A DNA stretch of 64,000 nucleotides. Origin: CAZXFA01 sp964640085 (lineage in GTDB: Bacteria > Actinomycetota > UBA4738 > HRBIN12). Every line of letters begins with the position of its first letter. The first letter of the stretch is position 1. The stretch covers positions 1 through 64,000 of the forward strand of contig CAZXFA010000001.1 of assembly GCA_964640085.1 (NCBI GenBank), given 5' to 3'. Positions 7,899 to 14,303 of this stretch are shown one piece after another. Made by a program: the position numbers and the translations under genes. Under the pieces are notes generated by a model that was not told the origin of the DNA, searched no databases, and was given only the letters and a program-made list of their open reading frames with translations.

Positions 7899-8047
7899 CC
7901 TACCCCCGGACTGCAGTTCCGGCAAGACGGTCCGACACCCCGCCCAGGGGTCTGCCGCGGCTATCGTTCGGGCGTGCGCAGCACCGTCCGCGCCACCCTG
8001 GTCGCCTCGCCCTGATCGCCTCGGTCATTGCCGGCTCGGCTAGGGCG

Positions 8048-8428
8048 GTGGCTACCTGCACCTTCACCGCCCCGGACGCCACGATCGCGCTCGGCGACGG
8101 CGGCACGGCGATCGTCCTCCGAGCCGGCGGCGAGATCAGGGTCAACGGGATGCCCTGCACACCATCGGCCACCGTGGCGACCACTAAGACCATCGGCGTC
8201 ACGGGGGAGGTCAGTACGGACGCGACGACGTATCCCGGCCGGAACGGCGACAACCTGGTCAGGGGCGGCAAGGGGGGTGACCGCCTCGATGGTGGCCGGG
8301 GCGACAACCTCGTGCAGGGGGGGCACGGGAGGGACCAGCTGAACGGCGGCGCCGGCGACGACGTGTGCCGCGGCTCGCGAGGCCCGGACTCGTTCGTCAA
8401 CTGCGAGAACCACCCGACCCGCAACTGA
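8048..8428 (+). CDS. RTX-like Ca-binding repeat protein, 5' end apparently frameshifted
   Basis: A 126-residue frame ending in glycine-rich nonapeptide repeats of the RTX/hemolysin type: GRNGDNLVRGGKGGDRLDGG, RGDNLVQGGHGRDQLNGGAG and a closing DDVCRGSRGPDSFVNCE. These form a calcium-filled beta roll in secreted proteins. The annotated start (GTG 8048) lacks a signal peptide. A GTG at 7974 opens MRSTVRATLVASP then stops, while the main frame just upstream reads RLALIASVIAGSARAVATC, so a signal peptide is present but split across two frames; one lost base near 8009 would explain it. TATCGT at 7962-7967 lies 6 bases before GTG 7974. The gene is therefore either inactivated or contains a sequencing error. 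It ends 3 bases from the convergent sodX. Confidence 0.6.
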   Translation: MATCTFTAPDATIALGDGGTAIVLRAGGEIRVNGMPCTPSATVATTKTIGVTGEVSTDATTYPGRNGDNLVRGGKGGDRLDGGRGDNLVQGGHGRDQLNGGAGDDVCRGSRGPDSFVNCENHPTRN

Positions 8429-8431
8429 GAC

Positions 8432-8800
8432 TCACAGCAGCCGCCAGCGCCTCGGCGGCCAGTAGACCAACACGACCCGAGCCCGCACGAGGTCCATCGC
8501 GACCGCGCCGTACGTCCGGCTATCCGTCGAGACCACGGCATCCCCCTCGATCCACACCCTGTCCTCGGGCAGCGCCGAGCCGTCGGGGGCGTCATCGCCG
8601 CGAGCCGCGACCACCCGCTTCACCAGCTCGAACCCCGGCCGCTCGGGGTGCTCGATGACCACGACGTCGCCTCGACGCGGACGTCGCGGGGCCACGGCCA
8701 GGGCCCAGTCGCCGGGCTCGAGCGTCGGTCCCATCGAGGGTCCCCGCACCTCGACCCGTGAGGGTCGCCACCGCAGCCAGGCGATCACGGCGATCGGCAC
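8432..8800 (-). CDS. sodX: nickel-SOD maturation protease, S26 (signal peptidase) family
   Basis: A 122-residue S26 peptidase. The Ser nucleophile lies in VRGPSMGPTLEPGDW and the Lys general base in FELVKRVVAARG; the box ending IEGDAVVSTDSRTYGAV matches the family's GDN/SxDSR segment. Short S26 proteases encoded next to Ni-SOD (SodX) remove the SodN propeptide so that the N-terminal His can bind nickel. Here sodN is divergent, 94 bases away, which fixes the role. GTG 8800 was chosen: it leaves an intergenic promoter region. The frame is open to ATG 8896, but that start would overlap sodN. A short hydrophobic N terminus (PIAVIAWLRW) may hold it at the membrane. Confidence 0.85.
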   Translation of the reverse strand: MPIAVIAWLRWRPSRVEVRGPSMGPTLEPGDWALAVAPRRPRRGDVVVIEHPERPGFELVKRVVAARGDDAPDGSALPEDRVWIEGDAVVSTDSRTYGAVAMDLVRARVVLVYWPPRRWRLL

Positions 8801-8852
8801 CAGCGCGACGGCTTTGGGCCACGCCTTCCGCCGACCGGGACCCCGGTGGTAG

Positions 8853-8880
8853 CTTCGGAACGGAGAACCTTCGTCCGAAG
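8853..8880 (+). promoter_or_regulatory. inverted repeat in sodN leader next to ribosome binding site
   Basis: CTTCGGA (8853-8859) and TCCGAAG (8874-8880) form a 7-base inverted repeat with a 14-base spacer. The right arm abuts the sodN ribosome binding site GGAGGGGG. It could be an operator for a nickel-responsive regulator such as Nur or an RNA hairpin limiting translation; neither is shown. Confidence 0.35.
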
Positions 8881-8894
8881 GAGGGGGAACGCCC

Positions 8895-9311
8895 ATGCTG
8901 GAAGCTTTGCTCAGACCTCGCCGGGTCGTCCACGCGCACTGCGACCTGCCCTGCGGCATCTACGATCCCGCGCAGGCTCGCATCGAGGGGGAGTCGGTGA
9001 AGGCGATCCAGGCTCGCTACCAGGATGCGGACAAGTTCAAGACGGCGGCCGAGACCGTCGAGGACTACCGCTCCCGTTGCCTGTCGATCAAGGAGCTCCG
9101 CGCGGACATGGTCAAGGAGCACCTCTGGGTGCTGTGGACCGACTACTTCAAGCCGGAGCACGTGGAGAAGTACCCACAGCTCCACGAGCTCTTCTGGACG
9201 GCGACCAAGGAGGCCGGCCTGGCAAAGAAGTCCCAGGACCCCGAGCAGGGGCAGAAGCTCCTGGACGCGATCGACGAGATCGGGAAGATCTTCTGGGAGA
9301 CGAAGTCCTAG
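8895..9311 (+). CDS. sodN: nickel-containing superoxide dismutase
   Basis: A 138-residue Ni-SOD, converting superoxide to oxygen and hydrogen peroxide in the cytoplasm. A 14-residue propeptide (MLEALLRPRRVVHA) precedes the nickel hook HCDLPCGIYDPAQARIEGES: after cleavage His15 becomes residue 1, and the hook Cys are residues 2 and 6 of the mature chain. The remainder is the four-helix bundle with HLWVLWTDYFKPEHVEKYP, typical of the family. The strong ribosome binding site AAGGAGGGGG precedes the ATG. The maturation protease gene is divergent, and a long GC hairpin follows at 9335-9362. Everything required for the active site is present. Confidence 0.97.
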   Translation: MLEALLRPRRVVHAHCDLPCGIYDPAQARIEGESVKAIQARYQDADKFKTAAETVEDYRSRCLSIKELRADMVKEHLWVLWTDYFKPEHVEKYPQLHELFWTATKEAGLAKKSQDPEQGQKLLDAIDEIGKIFWETKS

Positions 9312-9334
9312 CGGTTCCCGCACGCACGACCTCC

Positions 9335-9362
9335 GAGGACGGGGCCGAACGGCCCCGTCCTC
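9335..9362 (+). terminator. 12-bp GC hairpin after sodN
   Basis: GAGGACGGGGCC and GGCCCCGTCCTC pair perfectly around a GAAC loop, 23 bases after the sodN stop and 24 bases before the next gene. It probably ends the sodN transcript and insulates the following leaderless gene. Confidence 0.75.
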
Positions 9363-9386
9363 AGTCGTTCGGCTAGCCTGCAAGCC

Positions 9387-10364
9387 GTGAAGGAGGTCGC
9401 GCTCGTCGGGCTCCCTTCCAGCGGGAGGTCGACGTTGTTCACCGCGCTCACCCGCACCGGGTCGCACGGGGGTCGGGCCAACGTCGCGGTCGTGCCGGTA
9501 CCCGACGGGCGCGTCGAGACGCTCGCGGAGATGGAGCGCTCGGCGAAGGTCGTGCACGCGCAAGTGCGGTTCGTCGATGTCCCGGGTGGCCCTTCGTCCG
9601 CGCAGGCGATCGCGCGTCTGCGGGAGACCGATGCGCTCGCGATCGTGGTGCGCTGCTTCGGCCCGGACGCTCGCCCGGCCGTCGACTTGGCAGAGGTCAG
9701 CGCCGACCTCCTGCTCGCCGACCAGGCCGTGATCGAGCCGGCCCTGGAGAAGGCGACCAAGCGCGCCCGGGGCGGCGAGAGTCCCGAGGTGCGAACCCTC
9801 AGCAAGGCGCTCGACGCCTTAGCAGCCGAGACCCTCCTACGCGACGCGCCGCTCGAGCCGGAGGAGCGGAAGGAGCTGAGGGCGATCGCGCCCCTCACCT
9901 CGAAGCCGTGGGTCGTGGTGGCCAACCTCGAGGAGGGGACGCAGGTGCCGACCGGGCTCCCCGAGGGGACCGTCGGCGTGTACGCCTCGATCGAGGCCGA
10001 GACGGCGGAGATGGAGCCGGAGGAGGCCCGTGCGCTGCTCCACGAGTTCGGGGTGCACCAGCCCGGGCTCGAGCAGGTGATCCGGGCCTGCTACCGCGCG
10101 CTCGATCTCATCACGTTCCTCACCACCGGCGACGACGAGACCCGCGCCTGGGAGGTCCCGCGCGGGGCCACGGTCCCGCAGGCCGCCGGCGCGATCCACA
10201 CCGACCTCCAGCGCGGGTTCATCCGGGCCGAGGTGATCGGATTCGAGGACCTGGTGGCCGCGGGCTCGATGGACCGGGCCAAGCACCGGGGTCTGCTCCG
10301 GATCGAGGGCAAGGACTACGAGGTGCGTGAGGGCGACGTGATCCGCGTCCGGTTCGCCGTGTGA
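9387..10364 (+). CDS. YchF/Obg-like P-loop GTPase/ATPase, divergent P-loop
   Basis: A 325-residue TRAFAC-class P-loop protein related to YchF/Ola1. The N-terminal G1 region reads GLPSSGRST, where the invariant Walker Lys is replaced by Arg14 (codon AGG). G3 is VDVPGG in place of the usual DIAGL, and the YchF-type N-x-x-E motif appears as VVVANLEE. A helical insertion follows (residues ~110-165), and the C-terminal ~85 residues form a TGS-like domain with DLITFLTTGDDETRAWEV and FEDLVAAGSMDRAKHRG. YchF is usually about 360 residues, so this is a shortened paralogue. Nucleotide hydrolysis may be weak or lost. TAGCCT at 9374-9379 lies 7 bases before the GTG, suggesting a leaderless mRNA. Confidence 0.8.
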   Translation: MKEVALVGLPSSGRSTLFTALTRTGSHGGRANVAVVPVPDGRVETLAEMERSAKVVHAQVRFVDVPGGPSSAQAIARLRETDALAIVVRCFGPDARPAVDLAEVSADLLLADQAVIEPALEKATKRARGGESPEVRTLSKALDALAAETLLRDAPLEPEERKELRAIAPLTSKPWVVVANLEEGTQVPTGLPEGTVGVYASIEAETAEMEPEEARALLHEFGVHQPGLEQVIRACYRALDLITFLTTGDDETRAWEVPRGATVPQAAGAIHTDLQRGFIRAEVIGFEDLVAAGSMDRAKHRGLLRIEGKDYEVREGDVIRVRFAV

Positions 10365-10555
10365 GACCACCCAGGGTGCATCCATCACGGAGCGCGACGT
10401 GAGGATCCACCTTGCTCCTGCCGCCTCCAACCTGCTTGTCCCTCATGACCTGGGCTGGGGTACCACTGTCCCCGGCCGGCACTTAGGTTCTCGGAAAGCC
10501 TGTACAAGTGTTTCCTGGCTTTATGCCGCTTGGAACCTTGCTATGCTCCGGTCTT

Positions 10556-10945
10556 ATGGAAGATCTCTACCGGATCGGCGAGGCGGCAGCGCTGCTCGGC
10601 GTGCGCGTTGAGACGCTCAGACGCTGGGAGGGCGAGGGCAAGATCGCGACCACGCGGACGGGCGGTGGTCAGCGGTTGGTGCCGGCGGCCGAGGTGGCCA
10701 GGCTCCTCGCCGAACGTCGCGGGCGACGGCGGGTAACGGCCGCGAGCGCTCGGAACCGGTTCCCCGGCGTGGTCACGGAGATCAAGCGCGACGAGCTCGC
10801 CGCCACGGTCGAGATCCTGGCCGGCCCGCATCGGATCCTCGCGTTCATCACGCGCGAGGCCGTGGACCAGATGGAGCTCCAGCCGGGCATGCGCGCAGTC
10901 GCAACGGTGAAGGCGACGAACGTCATGGTGGAAGTCGACGAGTGA
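10556..10945 (+). CDS. MerR-type HTH plus TOBE (molybdate-binding) regulator
   Basis: A 129-residue fusion of a MerR/BldC-like DNA-binding domain (residues ~3-55, LYRIGEAAALLGVRVETLRR) and a single TOBE/Mop domain (residues ~65-127, NRFPGVVTEIKRDELAATVE to ATVKATNVMVEV). TOBE domains bind molybdate or tungstate oxyanions. It is the first gene of a modABC operon (GTGA overlap with modA), so it is very probably the molybdate-responsive regulator of that operon, playing the part of ModE with a different DNA-binding fold. ATG 10556 is used because TATGCT at 10542-10547 lies 8 bases before it; an in-frame start at 10508 would lie upstream of that promoter. The 190-base gap before it holds this promoter and nothing else I can name. 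Confidence 0.85.
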   Translation: MEDLYRIGEAAALLGVRVETLRRWEGEGKIATTRTGGGQRLVPAAEVARLLAERRGRRRVTAASARNRFPGVVTEIKRDELAATVEILAGPHRILAFITREAVDQMELQPGMRAVATVKATNVMVEVDE

Positions 10946-11712
10946 GATGGGCCCTCGCGACGTCCGCCGTCCTCCTCATCGGCTCGACCCTCGGGGCCTG
11001 CACCGGCGGCACGGGGTCCGGCGACCATGAGCTCGTCGTGTCCGCCGCTGCGTCGCTCACCGACGCGTTCACGGACATCGCGAGGGGCTTCGAACGGGTG
11101 AACCCGCACGTGACGGTCGCGCTGAACTTCGGTCCGTCCGACGGCTTGGCGACACAGATCCTCGAGGGGGCACCGGTGGACGTGTTCGCATCCGCGAGCC
11201 CGATGTGGATGGACACCGTCCGGGACGACGGGCCCGGCGTGACCGGCCGAACCGACTTCGCCCGGAACGAGCTCGCGATCATCGTTCCGTCGGACAACCA
11301 GGCCGGGATCGAGAGGTTGGACGATCTCGCGGGAGACGGCGTCCAGCTCGTCGTCGCCGCGGAAGGCGTCCCGGCCGGCGACTACGCCCGCGACGTGTTC
11401 CGGAGCGCCGGCATCTCCGACGGTGCTCTCGCCAACGTGGCCTCGAACGCGGAGGACGTCCGGGGCGTGGTCACCGCCGTCGCCTCGGGCGAGGCGGACG
11501 CGGGGATCGTCTACGTCACCGACGTCACCGCCGACGTCGCCGATCGGATCTCGCTGATCGACATCCCCGATGACGACGACGTGGTCGCCACCTATCCGAT
11601 CGCGGTCGTTGCAGGCTCCAAGGAGGCCGACCTCGCGCAGCGATTCATCGACTTCGTCCTCGGCGAGGGGCAGGAGATCCTCGCCGCGTACGGGTTCCTC
11701 CCGGCCCCCTAG
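10942..11712 (+). CDS. modA: molybdate ABC transporter substrate-binding lipoprotein
   Basis: A 256-residue periplasmic-type binding protein anchored as a lipoprotein (GSTLGAC lipobox, Cys at about residue 20). ModA hallmarks are SAAASLTDAFTDIARGFE with the oxyanion-binding serines, GPSDGLATQILEGAPVDVFASAS, and the C-terminal IAVVAGSKEADLAQRFIDFV stretch. It would capture molybdate or tungstate outside the cell and deliver it to ModB. The GTG start overlaps the regulator's stop by 4 bases. Choice of molybdate over tungstate or sulfate rests on the family and the neighbouring TOBE regulator. Confidence 0.93.
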   Translation: MRWALATSAVLLIGSTLGACTGGTGSGDHELVVSAAASLTDAFTDIARGFERVNPHVTVALNFGPSDGLATQILEGAPVDVFASASPMWMDTVRDDGPGVTGRTDFARNELAIIVPSDNQAGIERLDDLAGDGVQLVVAAEGVPAGDYARDVFRSAGISDGALANVASNAEDVRGVVTAVASGEADAGIVYVTDVTADVADRISLIDIPDDDDVVATYPIAVVAGSKEADLAQRFIDFVLGEGQEILAAYGFLPAP

Positions 11713-11731
11713 GCGGGGGACCCCCGCCGCC

Positions 11732-12484
11732 TTGGTCGCGTTGGCGACGCTCGGCGTCGCCCTGATCGGCCTGCCGCTCGCGGGGCTGGCCCTGCGGACG
11801 CCGTGGACGCGGCTCGCCGGAGCCCTGACGAGCGGGACCGCATCGACCGCCCTGCGCCTGTCGCTGGTGGTCGCGACGCTCGCGGCGGCGGTCTCCTTCG
11901 TGCTCGGCTTCCCGCTCGCCTGGGTGCTCGCGCGAACGCCGTTCCGCGGATCGACGTTGCTGCGCGGGCTGGTGGTCTTGCCGCTCGTGATGCCGCCGGT
12001 CGTCGCCGGCGTCGGGCTGCTCGCCGCGTTCGGTCGCCGAGGGGTGATCGGTTCGTGGCTGTACGGATGGTTCGGCCTGCAGCTCACGTTCACGACGGGG
12101 GCGGCGGTCCTGGCCGCGACGTTCGTCTCCTTCCCGCTGGCCGTGCTCGCGCTGGAGGCCGGCCTACGCGGTCTGGACGAGCGGCTCGAGGACGCGGCGT
12201 CGACGCTCGGCGCCTCGCGATGGTACGTGCTGCGGCGGGTGACGCTCCCCCTGATGGGCCCGCAGGTCGCGGCCGCGCTCGTGCTCTCGTGGGCCCGCGC
12301 GCTCGGCGAGTTCGGGGCGACGATCACGTTCGCCGGCAACCTCCGGGGGCGGACCCAGACGCTCCCGCTGGCCGTGTACGAGCAGCTCCAGACCGACACC
12401 GACGCCGCGTTCGGGCTCTCGATGCTCTTGATCGCCGTCGCCCTCGCAGTGATCCTCGGGCTCCGGGGGAGGTTCCTCCGATGA
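11732..12484 (+). CDS. modB: molybdate ABC transporter permease
   Basis: A permease of about 250 residues with five or six membrane helices and the ATPase-contacting EAA-type loop DAASTLGASRWYVLRRVTLP, followed by GEFGATITFAGNLRGRTQT, a ModB signature. The start is uncertain: no ATG or GTG lies near the modA stop, and TTG 11732 is chosen because it follows a GCGGGGGA site and opens directly into the first hydrophobic helix. An ATG at 11570 in the same frame lies inside modA and would add a Ser/Arg-rich tail. The stop overlaps the modC ATG (ATGA), so all four genes are coupled. Confidence 0.9.
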   Translation: MVALATLGVALIGLPLAGLALRTPWTRLAGALTSGTASTALRLSLVVATLAAAVSFVLGFPLAWVLARTPFRGSTLLRGLVVLPLVMPPVVAGVGLLAAFGRRGVIGSWLYGWFGLQLTFTTGAAVLAATFVSFPLAVLALEAGLRGLDERLEDAASTLGASRWYVLRRVTLPLMGPQVAAALVLSWARALGEFGATITFAGNLRGRTQTLPLAVYEQLQTDTDAAFGLSMLLIAVALAVILGLRGRFLR

Positions 12485-13572
12485 GCCTGCTGGTGGATGC
12501 GACCGTGCGTCGCGGCGGCTTCGAGGTGATCGCCTCGTTCGGCGCCGATGCGGGAGAGACCGTGGCCCTCCTGGGCCCGAACGGATCGGGGAAGTCCACG
12601 CTGGTCGCCGCGATCGCCGGGCTCGTGTCCCCGGCCGCCGGCCGGATCGTCCTCGACGGCCGGGCGCTGGACGGGGCGGGGGTTCACGTCCCACCCGAGC
12701 GACGTCCGATCGGGGTGGTCTTCCAGGAGCTCCGGCTGTTCCCCCACCTGTCTGCCGTCGAGAACGTGGCGTTCCCGCTCCGGGCCCGGGGCGTGGACCG
12801 GACGGTGGCCCGAGCGCGGGCCCGGACGCTGCTGGAGCGACTGGGCGTCGGCGGCCGGGGAGGTCTGCGTCCACGAGACCTCTCCGGAGGCGAGGCCCAG
12901 CGGGTGGCCCTGGCCCGGGCGCTCGTGGCCGCGCCGGAACTGCTGCTGTTGGACGAACCGCTCTCGGCGCTGGACGTCGCGGCACGGAGCCGGATCCGCG
13001 ACCTGATCCGCGAGGAGCTCCGGCGGTTCCGAGGGGTGCGCGTCCTCGTCACCCACGACCCCGTCGAGGCGATGACGCTCGCCGACCGGATGGTCCTGCT
13101 GGAGGATGGCCGCGTGACCCAGCGGGGGACCCCGGAGCAGATCCGCGACGCTCCTCGCACCCACTACGCCGCCGACCTGGTCGGGCTGAACTTCTACCGG
13201 GGTCGGCTCGAGCCGGTGCCCACCGCTTCCGGCGGGGTCGAAGCGGGTGTGGGTCGTCTGGTCACGGCGGGGGGCGGCCTCATCGTCGGCTGGCCGGAGG
13301 GCGTGGACGCCGGTCCCGCGATCGGGTTGCTGCGCCCGGCCGACGTGGTCCTGCACGTCGAGGCGCCGCGGAGGGGCTCGGCCCGGAACGTGGTGGCGGG
13401 CTCGGTCGAGGCGGTCGCCATCGAGGGGGAACGGGCCCGGGTCCGCATCCGGTCCTCCCCGCCGCTCGTGGCGGAGATCACGCTCGGGTCGGTGGAGCGC
13501 CTCGGTCTGCGCGAGGAGGAGCGGGTCTGGGCCTCGTTCAAGGCGGTCGAGGTGCGCGTCTTGGCGGCCTGA
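12481..13572 (+). CDS. modC: molybdate ABC transporter ATP-binding protein
   Basis: A 363-residue ABC ATPase energising ModAB. Walker A is GPNGSGKST (about residues 34-42), the Q-loop is VFQELRLFPHL, the signature is LSGGEAQRVALARAL, Walker B is LLLLDEPLSALD, and the H-loop is VLVTHDP. The C-terminal ~125 residues form regulatory TOBE-type domains (VEAVAIEGERARVRIRSSPP), the region where ModC senses cytoplasmic molybdate. ATG 12481 overlaps modB. It ends the operon; the next gene has its own TAAGCT promoter hexamer. Confidence 0.93.
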   Translation: MSLLVDATVRRGGFEVIASFGADAGETVALLGPNGSGKSTLVAAIAGLVSPAAGRIVLDGRALDGAGVHVPPERRPIGVVFQELRLFPHLSAVENVAFPLRARGVDRTVARARARTLLERLGVGGRGGLRPRDLSGGEAQRVALARALVAAPELLLLDEPLSALDVAARSRIRDLIREELRRFRGVRVLVTHDPVEAMTLADRMVLLEDGRVTQRGTPEQIRDAPRTHYAADLVGLNFYRGRLEPVPTASGGVEAGVGRLVTAGGGLIVGWPEGVDAGPAIGLLRPADVVLHVEAPRRGSARNVVAGSVEAVAIEGERARVRIRSSPPLVAEITLGSVERLGLREEERVWASFKAVEVRVLAA

Positions 13573-13601
13573 TCGTCCAGCTGGCCGTAAGCTGGCTCCC
13601 C

Positions 13602-14303
13602 ATGGCCGAGCGCACCGGAGCGCGCGAGCGCGAGCGGACCCCCGATCCGTCGACCGGATCGAGCGGACCGGGGTCCGCCGACACGCCCGGCGAGGAGCAT
13701 CGCCCGTGGCAGCGCCGCTTCATCGGCTCGACGCCCTTCCTCGTGCTGCTGGCGTTCGCGATCGCGATCCTCGTCAAGACGTTCCTGATCCAGGCGTTCT
13801 ACATCCCCTCCGAGTCGATGGTCCCGACGCTTGAGGTCGGCGACCGCGTCTTCGTGAACAAGTTCGTCTACGACCTATCCGGCATCGGCCGGGGCGACGT
13901 GATCGTCTTCGAGAACCCCGACCCTGGGGTGGTACCGGACCGCGGCGTCGTCGGCGGTTTCCTCCACTGGCTCGGCGAGGGCATCGGCGTCGCACAGCCG
14001 GAGGACGAGGACCTGATCAAGCGCGTGATCGCGCTGCCCGGCGAGACGATCGAGATCCGCGACGACGTCGTCTACATCGACGGCGAGCCGATCGAGGAGT
14101 CGTACCTCACGCCCGCAGCACGTCGGGCCACGGGCGACTTCCCACCCACCCGCGTGCCGCGCGGCTCCGTGTTCGTGATGGGCGACAACCGGGCGAACTC
14201 GGCGGACAGCCGCTACGGGCTGGGCGTCGTACCGGTCGACGACGTCGTCGGCAGGGCGTTCCTGATCGTGTGGCCCCCCTCACGCATCGGGGGGCTCGGC
14301 TAG
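13602..14303 (+). CDS. lepB: signal peptidase I
   Basis: A 233-residue type I signal peptidase that removes signal peptides from exported proteins at the outer face of the membrane. After a charged cytoplasmic tail of ~40 residues comes one transmembrane helix (FLVLLAFAIAILVKTFLIQA), then box B with the Ser nucleophile in YIPSESMVPTLEVGDRV, the Lys base in DLIKRVIALPGETI, and box E VFVMGDNRANSADSRYG. TAAGCT at 13588-13593 lies 8 bases before the ATG. The 3' end overlaps the convergent P-type ATPase gene by 24 bases. Confidence 0.95.
   Translation: MAERTGARERERTPDPSTGSSGPGSADTPGEEHRPWQRRFIGSTPFLVLLAFAIAILVKTFLIQAFYIPSESMVPTLEVGDRVFVNKFVYDLSGIGRGDVIVFENPDPGVVPDRGVVGGFLHWLGEGIGVAQPEDEDLIKRVIALPGETIEIRDDVVYIDGEPIEESYLTPAARRATGDFPPTRVPRGSVFVMGDNRANSADSRYGLGVVPVDDVVGRAFLIVWPPSRIGGLG

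Noticed and set aside
7874..7911. tRNA-like fragment (GGTGCAAATCC resembling a T-arm)
   Set aside because: The T-loop would lack the conserved T55, the stem has a mismatch, and no anticodon or D-arm precedes it. It is better read as nested inverted repeats.
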